Below, piece by piece: positions 27,113-35,535 of a stretch of 64,000 bases of DNA. The DNA is from Microvirga puerhi. Its GTDB lineage: Bacteria > Pseudomonadota > Alphaproteobacteria > Rhizobiales > Beijerinckiaceae. The notes beneath the pieces are model-generated. The model worked only from the letters and a program-made list of their open reading frames with translations, ran no database searches and had not been told where the DNA came from. The position numbers and the translations under genes were made by a program. Numbering within the stretch: position 1 is the first letter of the stretch; every line of letters begins with the position of its first letter. The stretch covers positions 62,001 through 126,000 of the forward strand of contig NZ_JAIRBM010000013.1 of the NCBI RefSeq assembly GCF_020089865.1. The letters run 5' to 3'.

Positions 27113-27221
27113 CCGGTGGCCATCTCCTTTACGCATCCGGTGTAGCTGGCTGAAGTTAAAAGGATATTGTGGAAGGGCCGGCAACCGCAAGGCTCGCTGT
27201 CGCCAAATGTACTGGACATGA

Positions 27222-27248
27222 AAAAGCCCGGCTCGGGGCCGGGCTTTT
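27222..27248. terminator. rpoZ terminator, symmetric
   Basis: AAAAGCCCGGC and GCCGGGCTTTT form an 11-bp stem with a 5-base loop, giving T-runs on both strands. On the minus strand it ends rpoZ 26 bases past the stop, before rel. Confidence 0.9.
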
Positions 27249-27273
27249 GTAAATTTTAGGGTCGGAGCGCAAC

Positions 27274-27684
27274 TTACTCGCGCTCGTCGTCGTCCGCGCT
27301 GTTGTTGCTCGGGGGAACGAGGCCTTCCAGGCCGCGGAGCAGATCTTCTTCGCTCATCCGGTCGAACTGGACGTCCGTATCGTTGTCGCTGCGGGCGGTT
27401 GCGGCAGCGGCGGTGTTGCCGAGCAGCGGAACGGCCTCGGCCTCCGGCTCGTCCACCTCGACGTATTTCTGCATCGAGTGGATAAGCTGTTCCTTCAGAT
27501 CGTCCGGAGCGATGGTCTCGTCGGCGATCTCGCGGAGAGCCACGACGGGGTTTTTGTCACGGTCGCGGTCGATCGTGAGCGGCGAACCCGAGGAAATCAG
27601 GCGGGCGCGATGGCTGGCCAGCAGCACGAGCTCAAACCGGTTGTCGACCTTGTCGATGCAGTCTTCGACGGTCACACGAGCCAT
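27274..27684 (-). CDS. rpoZ: RNA polymerase omega subunit
   Basis: A 136-residue omega subunit. The N-terminal [31 protein letters not shown] and [15 protein letters not shown] match the family. The C-terminal acidic tail of about 60 residues is an alphaproteobacterial extension. The ATG at 27682-27684 follows AAGGAG. Omega contributes to the ppGpp site on RNA polymerase in proteobacteria, and the rel gene is next on the same strand. Confidence 0.95.
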   Translation of the reverse strand: MARVTVEDCIDKVDNRFELVLLASHRARLISSGSPLTIDRDRDKNPVVALREIADETIAPDDLKEQLIHSMQKYVEVDEPEAEAVPLLGNTAAAATARSDNDTDVQFDRMSEEDLLRGLEGLVPPSNNSADDDERE

Positions 27685-27803
27685 GAAGAGGCTCCTTCTC
27701 AAGGTTTGGGAATATCGGAAGGAGCACCCGTTACACCGGATAGGGGTGAAAAACAAGATATCTGTCCACCGCTCAGCCTGTGCGGGGCCGCACGCCGGGA
27801 CGG

Positions 27804-27820
27804 AACGTAAATGTTACGTT
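27804..27820. promoter_or_regulatory. 17-bp palindrome between rpoZ and a small membrane protein gene
   Basis: AACGTAA-ATG-TTACGTT is a perfect 7-bp inverted repeat in the divergent promoter region, 28 bp upstream of the small gene's ATG. It has the form of a dimeric operator. Confidence 0.5.
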
Positions 27821-27847
27821 ACGGTATCCTCGGAGGGCTCGCAGGTG

Positions 27848-28015
27848 ATGGCACAGCCGATTGGTCTCGTCTTACTCACATTTCTGATGCTAGGAGCCCT
27901 GTTGTGGGCCTGGGCCACATTCACCGAATCCGGCCAGATCGCCGTCTGTCTGGATGATGGCGGACACTGGAGCTTTGAACAGCGCAAGTGTGAGGGCGTC
28001 CGCTCCACACCTTGA
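27848..28015 (+). CDS. small single-pass membrane protein, unknown function
   Basis: A 55-residue protein starting at ATG 27848 (GTG at 27845 also possible). Residues 5-23 form one membrane segment (IGLVLLTFLMLGALLWAWA). The outer part has two cysteines: ...VCLDDGGHWSFEQRKCEG. A ribosome-like GGAGG lies about 17 bases upstream. Similar short CLD-GG-W-x(6)-C proteins occur in Rhizobiales, which supports it being real. It lies between rpoZ and the fab cluster on the fab strand. Confidence 0.6.
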   Translation: MAQPIGLVLLTFLMLGALLWAWATFTESGQIAVCLDDGGHWSFEQRKCEGVRSTP

Positions 28016-28073
28016 CTTGGCCGCGTCACAGTGCGAGTCCCGCCCGGATTTTCTTGAATAAGGGCGGTTTCTC

Positions 28074-29021
28074 ATGAAGCGCGCGTTCATCTTTCCCGGA
28101 CAGGGAAGCCAGGCGGTCGGGATGGGCAAGGCCCTGGCCGACGCTTTTCCGCAGGCAAAGGCCGTCTTCGACGAGGTGGACGACGCGCTGTCCCAGAAGC
28201 TCTCCACCCTGATATGGGAAGGTCCTGCGGATGAGCTGACCCTCACCGCCAATACGCAGCCGGCTCTCATGGCGGTGAGTTTGGCGGCGATCCGGGTTCT
28301 CGAAGCCGAGGCCGGCCTCGATCTGAAGTCCCGTGCGGCCTTCGTGGCCGGGCATTCCCTCGGCGAATATTCAGCTCTCGCAGCGGCCGGGAGCCTCTCC
28401 ATTGCCGATACGGCGCGCCTCCTGCGGATTCGCGGCAATGCCATGCAGAGCGCCGTCCCGGTGGGGCAGGGCGCCATGGCGGCGCTTCTCGGCCTGGAAT
28501 ATGACGCTGCCCTAGAGGTCGCCCGCGAGGCAGCTCAGGGCGAGGTCTGCGATGCCGCCAACGACAACGGCGGAGCCCAGGTGGTGGTCTCGGGACATAA
28601 GGCGGCGGTCGAGCGCGCGGTTGCCATCGCCCAGGGCAAGGGCGCCAAGCGGGCCGTGATGCTCAATGTCTCCGCTCCCTTCCATAGCGCCCTCATGGCT
28701 CCGGCGGCCGATGCCATGCGCGAGGCCCTGGCTCAGGTAGCGGTGCAGGCTCCCGCGATTCCCCTCGTCGCCAACGTGACGGCGGCGCCTGTGACCGACC
28801 CCGCGGCCATTCGCGATGGGCTCGTCCGTCAGGTGACGGGCACGGTCCGCTGGCGCGAGTCCGTCGCCTTCATGGCGGCACAAGGCGTCGAGGCCTTCGT
28901 GGAGGTCGGTTCCGGCAAGGTCCTGACCGGTCTCGTGAAGCGTATCGCTTCCGGCGCAACGGGCACCGCCATCGGCACGCCCGAGGACGTCGCCGCCTTC
29001 AAAGCAACCCTGCAAGGATAA
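28074..29021 (+). CDS. fabD: malonyl-CoA:ACP transacylase
   Basis: A 315-residue cytosolic enzyme that moves malonyl from CoA to acyl carrier protein for fatty acid synthesis. The nucleophile is Ser95 in AGHSLGEYSA, with His204 in APFHSALM. IFPGQGSQAVGMG at the N-terminus is invariant in the family. First gene of fabD-fabG-acpP-fabF, followed 10 bases later by fabG. Confidence 0.97.
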   Translation: MKRAFIFPGQGSQAVGMGKALADAFPQAKAVFDEVDDALSQKLSTLIWEGPADELTLTANTQPALMAVSLAAIRVLEAEAGLDLKSRAAFVAGHSLGEYSALAAAGSLSIADTARLLRIRGNAMQSAVPVGQGAMAALLGLEYDAALEVAREAAQGEVCDAANDNGGAQVVVSGHKAAVERAVAIAQGKGAKRAVMLNVSAPFHSALMAPAADAMREALAQVAVQAPAIPLVANVTAAPVTDPAAIRDGLVRQVTGTVRWRESVAFMAAQGVEAFVEVGSGKVLTGLVKRIASGATGTAIGTPEDVAAFKATLQG

Positions 29022-29031
29022 GGAGAGCCCC

Positions 29032-29769
29032 ATGTTCGATCTCACCGGCCGCAAGGCTCTCATCACCGGCGCCACAGGCGGTATCGGCGGGGCCATTGCC
29101 CGCGCCCTTCATGCCCAGGGCGCGACCGTCGCGTTGTCCGGCACCCGGCGCTCGGCCTTGGACGAACTGGCTGCGGCCCTGGGCAGCCGTGTTCACGTGG
29201 TCGAAGCGAACCTCTCCGACAAGGATTCCGTCGAAGCCCTTGTTCCCGCTGCCGAAACGGCCATGGATGGGCTCGATATCCTGGTCAATAACGCGGGCGT
29301 CACCCGCGACAATCTCTTCCTGCGCATGAAGGACGAGGAATGGGAGACGGTGATCGCCGTCAACCTGACCGCCTCCTTCCGCCTGTCCCGCGCGGCGGTC
29401 AAAGGCATGATGCGCCGCCGCTACGGCCGGATCGTCAATATCGGCTCGGTCGTCGGATCCACCGGTAATCCGGGTCAGGGCAACTACGCCGCCTCGAAGG
29501 CCGGCCTCGTCGGCATGACCAAGGCGCTGGCCGCGGAAGTCGCAAGCCGCAACATCACGGTCAACTGCGTGGCTCCCGGCTTCATCGAATCTCCCATGAC
29601 GGACGCCCTGAACGAGAAGCAGAAGGAAGCGATCCTCGGCACGATTCCTATGGGTCGACTCGGCCAGGGTGATGAAATTGCCTCTTCGGTGGTGTATCTC
29701 GCCTCTTCGGAAGCGGCTTACGTCACAGGCCAAACCTTGCATGTGAACGGCGGAATGGCGATGTTCTAG
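29032..29769 (+). CDS. fabG: 3-oxoacyl-ACP reductase
   Basis: A 245-residue NADPH-dependent SDR that reduces 3-ketoacyl-ACP. The cofactor motif is TGATGGIGG (residues 13-21), NNAG is at 86-89, and the catalytic residues are Ser139, Tyr152 and Lys156 (GNYAASKAG). The C-terminal VTGQTLHVNGGMAMF is typical. A GGAG site precedes the ATG. Confidence 0.97.
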   Translation: MFDLTGRKALITGATGGIGGAIARALHAQGATVALSGTRRSALDELAAALGSRVHVVEANLSDKDSVEALVPAAETAMDGLDILVNNAGVTRDNLFLRMKDEEWETVIAVNLTASFRLSRAAVKGMMRRRYGRIVNIGSVVGSTGNPGQGNYAASKAGLVGMTKALAAEVASRNITVNCVAPGFIESPMTDALNEKQKEAILGTIPMGRLGQGDEIASSVVYLASSEAAYVTGQTLHVNGGMAMF

Positions 29770-29812
29770 AGCCTTTTAGGGCTTGCGCCGGAATCTGTTT
29801 GTGAGCAAAGAC

Positions 29813-29875
29813 CAACCCCTCGCCAGACCCGATAAGCTTGTGTTAAGCATGAAATCGTTCGGGTCGGAGGGGTTG
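29813..29875 (+). promoter_or_regulatory. long inverted repeat between fabG and acpP
   Basis: CAACCCCTC (29813-29821) pairs with GAGGGGTTG (29867-29875), and inside it GACCCGA (29826-29832) pairs with TCGGGTC (29859-29865), leaving a 26-base AT-rich loop. The loop carries promoter-like TGTGTTAAGCATGAAAT. It could be a leader/attenuator hairpin or a cruciform around an acpP promoter. Confidence 0.55.
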
Positions 29876-30003
29876 ACCGACGCTGAAAAATGCGGCTTTC
29901 CACCACACAAGGCAGTCGTTTCGGCGTTGCAGCTGAACAGCTGATCTGAGTTTCAATTTCAATCCGCCCAGTACCTGAGGCGGCAGCCACTGAGGAAAAA
30001 ACG

Positions 30004-30240
30004 ATGAGTGACGTCGCTGATCGCGTGAAGAAGATCGTTGTCGAGCACCTGGGCGTCGACGCCGAGAAGGTGACCGACAATGCCAACTTCATCGACGACC
30101 TGGGCGCCGACAGCCTTGATACCGTCGAGCTCGTCATGGCCTTCGAGGAAGAGTTCAATGTCGAGATCCCGGACGATGCGGCCGAGACCATCGTGACGGT
30201 GGGCGACGCGATCCGCTTCCTCGAGAAGAATGCGGCCTAA
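30004..30240 (+). CDS. acpP: acyl carrier protein
   Basis: A 78-residue acidic carrier protein. The phosphopantetheine site is Ser37 in [19 protein letters not shown]. Length and composition match proteobacterial AcpP. It is preceded by a long inverted repeat region and followed by a strong terminator, suggesting an abundant monocistronic transcript within the fab cluster. Confidence 0.98.
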   Translation: MSDVADRVKKIVVEHLGVDAEKVTDNANFIDDLGADSLDTVELVMAFEEEFNVEIPDDAAETIVTVGDAIRFLEKNAA

Positions 30241-30250
30241 GAAGGCTTTC

Positions 30251-30288
30251 GGGCGTCGGACGATTTCATCCGACGCCCAATTTTTGTT
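30251..30288 (+). terminator. acpP terminator
   Basis: GGGCGTCGGA and TCCGACGCCC form a perfect 10-bp stem (30251-30278) followed by AATTTTTGTTT. It begins 11 bases after the acpP stop and should separate most acpP transcripts from fabF. Confidence 0.93.
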
Positions 30289-30306
30289 TGAAGGGCAGGA
30301 AACGGC

Positions 30307-31569
30307 ATGAGGCGCGTCGTCATCACGGGACTTGGCATGGTCACTCCGCTTGGATGCGGGGTCGAGACCACATGGGCACGGATCCTGAAGGGCGAGAGCG
30401 GTGCCGGACGGATCGAAGGGTTCGAGATCGATGATCTCGCCTGTCAGATCGCCTGCCAGCTTCCCACCGGCGACGGCTCCGACGGCACCTTCAATCCGGA
30501 TCAATGGATGGAGCCGAAGGAGCAGCGCAAGGTCGATCCCTTCATCATCTATGCCATGGCGGCTGCGACCCAGGCTCTCGACGATGCCGGCTGGAAGCCG
30601 ACGTCTTACGAGGATCAATGCGCCTCCGGCGTTCTGATCGGATCGGGCATCGGCGGCATCGGCGGCATCTACGAGGCCTCTCAGACCCTGATCGAGCGGG
30701 GCCCGCGCCGCATCTCTCCATTCTTCATTCCCGGCCGCCTCATCAATCTGGCGGGCGGCTACGTCTCCATCGCCCATGGGCTGAAGGGGCCGAACAACGC
30801 GGTCGTCACGGCCTGCTCCACCGGCTCCCATGCCATCGGCGACGCGGCGCGCCTGATCGCCTTGGGCGATGCGGAAGTCATGGTGGCTGGTGGCACGGAA
30901 TCACCGATCAACCGCCTGTCGATCGCTGGCTTCGCCGCCTGCCGGGCGCTGTCGACGAATTTCAACAACGATCCGACGCGGGCGTCGCGTCCCTACGACA
31001 AGGACCGTGACGGCTTCGTCATGGGCGAGGGGGCAGGTGTGGTGGTGCTCGAGGAATACGAGCATGCCAAGGCGCGCGGCGCCAAGATCTACGGTGAGGT
31101 GATCGGCTACGGCCTCTCGGGCGATGCCTACCACATCACCTCTCCCTCCGAGGACGGAGACGGCGCCTATCGCTGCATGGCGGCCGCGATCAAGCGCGCG
31201 GGCATCTCGGCCTCCGAGATCGATTACATCAACGCCCATGGCACCTCGACCCCGCTCGGCGACGAACTGGAACTGAAGGCGGTGGAACGGATTGTCGGTA
31301 ATGCGGCCGGCAAACTCGCCATGTCCTCGACCAAGTCGGCCATCGGCCATCTCCTCGGAGCGGCCGGCGCTGTCGAAGCGATCTTCTCCATTCTGGCTAT
31401 GCGGGATGGAATCGTGCCGCCGACCCTCAACCTCGACAATCCCTCCGTCGAGACGGCCATCGACCTCGTGCCCCATAAGGCGAAGAAGAAGGAGATCAAC
31501 GTGGCTCTTTCGAATTCCTTCGGCTTTGGCGGCACCAACGCTTCTCTGGTCTTCCGTCGCGCAGCCTAA
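30307..31569 (+). CDS. fabF: 3-oxoacyl-ACP synthase II
   Basis: A 420-residue condensing enzyme that elongates acyl-ACP with malonyl-ACP. The catalytic triad is Cys170 (VTACSTGSHAIG), His312 (NAHGTSTPLGD) and His347 (AIGHLLGAAG). The N-terminal RRVVITGLGMVTPLG is typical. The ATG follows AGGAAACGGC. mltG, yicC and gmk continue on the same strand. Confidence 0.97.
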   Translation: MRRVVITGLGMVTPLGCGVETTWARILKGESGAGRIEGFEIDDLACQIACQLPTGDGSDGTFNPDQWMEPKEQRKVDPFIIYAMAAATQALDDAGWKPTSYEDQCASGVLIGSGIGGIGGIYEASQTLIERGPRRISPFFIPGRLINLAGGYVSIAHGLKGPNNAVVTACSTGSHAIGDAARLIALGDAEVMVAGGTESPINRLSIAGFAACRALSTNFNNDPTRASRPYDKDRDGFVMGEGAGVVVLEEYEHAKARGAKIYGEVIGYGLSGDAYHITSPSEDGDGAYRCMAAAIKRAGISASEIDYINAHGTSTPLGDELELKAVERIVGNAAGKLAMSSTKSAIGHLLGAAGAVEAIFSILAMRDGIVPPTLNLDNPSVETAIDLVPHKAKKKEINVALSNSFGFGGTNASLVFRRAA

Positions 31570-31660
31570 GCCGCGCGACGGCGTTACGGCTTTTCGCCAT
31601 AATCCCCACTAGGGTGTTCTGTGGGCCGGAAATGCCGGCAGGCACCAGAAAAGCGACGTG

Positions 31661-32986
31661 ATGTTCGGCAGAAAAAAGCACAATCTTCCCCCGGCTGACG
31701 CGGCACCCCAGGACGCCCAGCAGCCCCGCGTCGCGCCCCGCTCTCCGAGCGAAGCCATCAAGCCGATGGCGGCGCCTCCGCCTCCGCCACGGATCCGCCG
31801 CCGGCGTGGCGGCATGCTGTCCGTGTTCAGCGGTCTGCTGACGCTGTTCATTGCCGTTGCGCTTGCTGCCATCGTCGGCTTCGGCGCCATCGAGCGTGAG
31901 GTTACGGCCAAGGGTCCGCTCCAGAGCGACAAGATCGTCCTGATTCCGAAGAATACCGGCACCAACGAGATTGCAGACATCCTGAAGCAGGAAGGCGTGA
32001 TCACCCAGCCGCTCCTGTTCGAGATCTATGCCCTGGTCAACCGGCAGCGCGGACAGCTCAAGGCAGGCGAGTTTCAGTTCAAGGCAGGAACCAGCATCGA
32101 GGACGCCATCGATACCCTCGTCCAAGGCAAGGCGATCCTCCATTCGGTGACGCTTCCCGAGGGCCTGACGAGCCAGCAGATCGTTGGCCGCCTATATGAG
32201 AACGACATCCTGAGCGGTGACATTCTCGAAACGCCGCGCGAGGGGACGCTGCTTCCGGACACCTACAAGTTCGAGCGCGGCACCACACGCCAGCAGATCA
32301 TCAATTCGATGCAGACGGCGCATCGACAGGCTCTCACCCAGATCTGGCAGCGCCGCTCCTCCGACCTGCCTGTCAAGACGCCTCAGGAACTCGTCATCCT
32401 CGCGTCCATCGTCGAGAAGGAGACGGGCCGCGCCGACGAACGTCCGCGTGTCGCCGGCGTTTTCATCAACCGCCTCATGAAGCGGATGAAGCTGCAGTCG
32501 GATCCGACCATCGTGTACGGCCTCGTCGGCGGCAAGGGCACTCTTGGCCGTGGCATCATGAAGAACGAGATCGAGACCGCGACGCCCTACAATACTTACG
32601 TCATCGAGGGTCTGCCTCCGGGTCCCATCGCCAACCCCGGCAAGGCGGCCCTCGAGGCGGTCGCCAATCCCTCGCGGACCAAGGAACTCTACTTCGTGGC
32701 CGACGGTTCGGGTGGCCACGCCTTCGCCGATAGCTATGACCAGCATCAGCGCAACGTGACGCGCTGGCGCCAGCTCGAGAAGGCCCGTGCTGCGGAGCCC
32801 GATGTCGACCGTGTCGATCCGGATGCGGATATGCGCGGCTCGATCACGCCACCCGCAACCGGCGCTCCTGACGGGAAACGCAGCAAGGCGTTCGATGCCA
32901 GCGAAGGCACGGACAAGGATCCGCTCAAGAACAAGACCTTCGATCTGAACAGCTCCAAGACGGTTCCGGTTCTGAGCCAGCCCTGA
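31661..32986 (+). CDS. mltG: endolytic murein transglycosylase
   Basis: A 441-residue YceG/MltG protein thought to cut nascent glycan strands at the inner membrane. The first 50 residues are cytosolic and Pro/Arg-rich, then one membrane segment (about 50-72). A LysM-like part follows, and the catalytic Glu is in ILASIVEKETGRADERP. The C-terminal 60 residues are an extra Asp/Lys-rich tail beyond the usual domain end (GSGGHAFADSYDQHQRNV). A GTG immediately before the ATG is an alternative start. Confidence 0.93.
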   Translation: MFGRKKHNLPPADAAPQDAQQPRVAPRSPSEAIKPMAAPPPPPRIRRRRGGMLSVFSGLLTLFIAVALAAIVGFGAIEREVTAKGPLQSDKIVLIPKNTGTNEIADILKQEGVITQPLLFEIYALVNRQRGQLKAGEFQFKAGTSIEDAIDTLVQGKAILHSVTLPEGLTSQQIVGRLYENDILSGDILETPREGTLLPDTYKFERGTTRQQIINSMQTAHRQALTQIWQRRSSDLPVKTPQELVILASIVEKETGRADERPRVAGVFINRLMKRMKLQSDPTIVYGLVGGKGTLGRGIMKNEIETATPYNTYVIEGLPPGPIANPGKAALEAVANPSRTKELYFVADGSGGHAFADSYDQHQRNVTRWRQLEKARAAEPDVDRVDPDADMRGSITPPATGAPDGKRSKAFDASEGTDKDPLKNKTFDLNSSKTVPVLSQP

Positions 32987-33063
32987 CGGCTTCGCCGCTT
33001 GTGGCGCGCCGCGGCGGCGATTATGGTCGCGCCAATTTTCAAGACGCGCCTGAGGTTCACTGC

Positions 33064-33951
33064 ATGTCCATTGCGAGCATGACCGGCTTCGCCCGCGAAG
33101 CCGGCATTACCGGTCCTTATCAATGGGTCTGGGAGATCAAGACCGTCAACGGCCGGGGGCTCGAGGTGCGCGTGCGGACACCGGCCGGCCTCGACGCCAT
33201 CGGGGAGGAGGCGCGGAGCCAGATCCTCAAGGCGCTGACTCGTGGCCAGGGACAGCTGAACCTGAGCCTCTCCCGCGCTTCGACGACGCCGAAGTTGCGG
33301 GTCAATCAGGAGGCGCTGCAATCCCTCGTGAACGCCATAGGCCAGCTCTCCCTGCCGGAGACGGTGAAGCCGGCATCCCTCGACGGTCTTTTGGCCATAC
33401 GGGGTGTGGTCGAGGTCGATGAGGGTGCGACCGAACCGGGGCAGGATGAGACACTCCTTCCCGCGCTTAAGAGCGCCGTGGCGGGTCTGATCGAATCCTT
33501 GAAGACGGCGCGGCTCCAGGAGGGGCAGGCGCTCGCCGGCATTCTGCAGCAGCAGCTCGATCTGATTTCGGGCCTTGTGGACCAGGCGGAGGCGGCTCCG
33601 GCGCGTCGGCCCGAGGCGATCAGGGCGCGACTGGAGACTCAGATCGCGCAGATCCTGGAGACCGCCTCCGCGCTCGACGCGGCGCGTCTGCATCAGGAGG
33701 CCGTGCTCATCGCGGCGCGCGCCGATATCCGGGAGGAGCTCGACCGGCTGCGCGCCCATGTGGACGCCGCGCGTAGCCTAATCTCCGAAGGCGGCGCGGT
33801 CGGCCGGAGACTCGATTTTCTTGCCCAGGAATTCGGCCGCGAGGCGAACACGCTCTGTGCCAAGGCCAATGATGTGTCGCTGTCGCGGATCGGCCTTGAA
33901 TTGAAGGCCGTGATCGAGCAGTTCCGCGAGCAGGTTCAGAACGTGGAATGA
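33064..33951 (+). CDS. yicC: YicC-family endoribonuclease-like protein
   Basis: A 295-residue YicC/YloC family protein. The N-terminal SIASMTGFAREAG and the C-terminal GRRLDFLAQEFGREANTLCA block are the two family signatures. E. coli YicC has been linked to RNA turnover. Its stop overlaps the gmk start by four bases (ATGA), a conserved pairing across proteobacteria. Confidence 0.92.
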   Translation: MSIASMTGFAREAGITGPYQWVWEIKTVNGRGLEVRVRTPAGLDAIGEEARSQILKALTRGQGQLNLSLSRASTTPKLRVNQEALQSLVNAIGQLSLPETVKPASLDGLLAIRGVVEVDEGATEPGQDETLLPALKSAVAGLIESLKTARLQEGQALAGILQQQLDLISGLVDQAEAAPARRPEAIRARLETQIAQILETASALDAARLHQEAVLIAARADIREELDRLRAHVDAARSLISEGGAVGRRLDFLAQEFGREANTLCAKANDVSLSRIGLELKAVIEQFREQVQNVE

Positions 33952-34604
33952 CGGAGTTGAAAGTGATTGACCTCAAGCGACGCGGCCTGTTGCTGATCCT
34001 GTCCTCTCCATCCGGCGCCGGGAAATCGACACTGACGCGCAACCTCGTGCGTGAGGATCGGGGCATCCGTCTCTCGATCTCCGTGACGACCCGCGCCAAG
34101 CGTCCCTCCGAGATCAACGGCGTGCATTACCATTTCATCGACAGCATTCCCGATTTCGAGGAAATGCGCGATCGGAGCGATCTGCTCGAATGGGCGCAGG
34201 TGCACGGCAATTACTACGGCACGCCGCGCAAGCCGGTGGAGCAGGCTCTCGCCCGCGGCGAGGACGTGATGTTCGACATCGACTGGCAGGGCACCAAGCA
34301 GATCGTCGAGAAGATGCGCTCCGACGTGGTCAGCGTCTTCATCCTGCCGCCCTCCATGGCCGAACTGAAGGCGCGGCTGGAGCGCCGCGCGGAGGACACG
34401 CCGGAAGTGATCGCCCGGCGCTTGCGTAACGCGCGCGAAGAGATCGCTCAGTGGGGGGCCTACGATTATGTGCTCGTCAACGACGATCTCGATCGCACCT
34501 TCGGCGATCTGAAGGCGATCCTGGCAGCTGAACGTCTGCGCCGCGAGCGTCAAGTGGAACTCGGCGGCTTCATCGACGATCTGCTCGCCGCGCCTGTCGA
34601 GTAA
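33948..34604 (+). CDS. gmk: guanylate kinase
   Basis: A 218-residue enzyme phosphorylating GMP to GDP. The P-loop is SSPSGAGKST (residues 19-28), with SISVTTRAKRPSEINGVHYH and LEWAQVHGNYYGTP for GMP binding. The last gene of the mltG-yicC-gmk run. GMP kinase lies in the same guanine nucleotide pool that Rel uses, but no regulatory link is visible. Confidence 0.97.
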   Translation: MTELKVIDLKRRGLLLILSSPSGAGKSTLTRNLVREDRGIRLSISVTTRAKRPSEINGVHYHFIDSIPDFEEMRDRSDLLEWAQVHGNYYGTPRKPVEQALARGEDVMFDIDWQGTKQIVEKMRSDVVSVFILPPSMAELKARLERRAEDTPEVIARRLRNAREEIAQWGAYDYVLVNDDLDRTFGDLKAILAAERLRRERQVELGGFIDDLLAAPVE

Positions 34605-34736
34605 GCGACAGCTCGCTGCTCTTTCTCGGCCCTCGCGAAGGATCGCGCCTGCGAGCGTTGATCATGCAGAACAGAATCGTTGCCAAGGAAGCGACGACGT
34701 TCTTTACTCCGTGGGCTCGCACATGATGCGAGTGAT

Positions 34737-34881
34737 GATCTCAGGGCGGGGTGAAAGTCCCCACCGGCGGTAAATGGGGGAAGCTCCACAAGCCCGCGAG
34801 CGCTCTTCATCGATGATGAGGAGGTCAGCAGATTCGGTGCGATTCCGAAGCCGACGGTCATAGTCCGGATGAAAGAGATCG
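34737..34881 (+). ncRNA. FMN riboswitch (RFN element)
   Basis: All conserved RFN blocks are present: CAGGGCGGGGTGAAAGTCCC, CACCGGCGGTAA, AGCCCGCGAGC, GGTCAGCAGAT, CCGACGGTCATAGTCCGGAT. The closing P1 helix is GATCTC (34738-34743) with GAGATC (34875-34880). It controls the ribH2 gene 88 bp further on. Confidence 0.97.
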
Positions 34882-34933
34882 GTTGTTGCGACGGCTGCCG
34901 AAAGACGCGGCCGTATCGCCGCTTCCGCATGCC

Positions 34934-34977
34934 CTGATTCATGTCTCAGGCCATGAAAGGAAGCCAACATGAATCAG
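34934..34977 (+). promoter_or_regulatory. start-codon-sequestering inverted repeat, likely riboswitch expression platform
   Basis: CTGATTCATG (34934-34943) and CATGAATCAG (34968-34977) are perfect 10-bp complements. The right arm contains the ribH2 ATG (34969) and its first codons, and the 24-base loop holds the AAAGGAAG ribosome site. A shorter competing hairpin TTCATG/CATGAA (34938-34957) uses the same left arm. Confidence 0.7.
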
Positions 34978-35487
34978 TCTGTCCAAACCCGAACCGCAGG
35001 TGCCCGCAATTCCACCGAGGAGGGATTGCCTCTTCCGATGCGACGGGTCGCCTTCATCCAATCCTGCTGGCACAAGGATATTGTCGACCGCTGTCGGGAC
35101 GCATTCCTCCTCGCCATGGAAGAGGGTGGCCTGAATCGCGATTCCATCGATCTCTACGAAGTGCCGGGCGCTTTCGAGATTCCTCTCCTGGTCAAGAAGC
35201 TGGCGGCCAGCAGGCACTACGATGCCGTCGTGGCATCAGGTTTCGTGGTGAATGGTGGCATCTATCGCCACGAATTCGTGGCTGATGCGGTCATCTCGGG
35301 TCTGATGCGTGTCCAACTCGACACGGATATCCCCGTCTTGTCCGCAGTGCTCACGCCGCATCATTTCCATGAACACGATGCGCATCAGGCATTTTTCGCG
35401 GGCCACTTCGAGGTCAAGGGGCGCGAAGCGGCGGCTGCCTGCCTTGCCGTGATGAATCCATCATATGGGGAGCCTGTGGCGCGCTAG
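34969..35487 (+). CDS. ribH2: 6,7-dimethyl-8-ribityllumazine synthase, type II
   Basis: A 172-residue RibH2-type lumazine synthase, the penultimate enzyme of riboflavin synthesis. IQSCWHKDIVDRCRDAFL, YEVPGAFEIPLLVKKLA, NGGIYRHEFVADAVI and LSAVLTPHHFHEHDAHQAFF match Brucella and Mesorhizobium RibH2 rather than the RibH1 form. No other rib gene is nearby. It is a stand-alone gene under an FMN riboswitch, as described for RibH2 in related bacteria. The ATG lies inside an inverted repeat. Confidence 0.95.
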   Translation: MNQSVQTRTAGARNSTEEGLPLPMRRVAFIQSCWHKDIVDRCRDAFLLAMEEGGLNRDSIDLYEVPGAFEIPLLVKKLAASRHYDAVVASGFVVNGGIYRHEFVADAVISGLMRVQLDTDIPVLSAVLTPHHFHEHDAHQAFFAGHFEVKGREAAAACLAVMNPSYGEPVAR

Positions 35488-35495
35488 TGAAGCTG

Positions 35496-35523
35496 GGATG
35501 GCTGCGGATTCTCGCGGCCATCC
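35496..35523. terminator. hairpin between convergent ribH2 and rsmA
   Basis: GGATGGCTGCG and CGCGGCCATCC form an 11-bp stem with one G-T pair and a 6-base loop. It is followed by TCTC, so it is a moderate bidirectional terminator candidate. Confidence 0.6.
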
Positions 35524-35535
35524 TCTCAGCGATCG

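Noticed and set aside
27802..27820. GGAAC...CGTT resembling a general-stress (EcfG) promoter
   Set aside because: The spacing between the two blocks is about 10 bp, not 16-17; the sequence is better explained as the AACGTAA palindrome.
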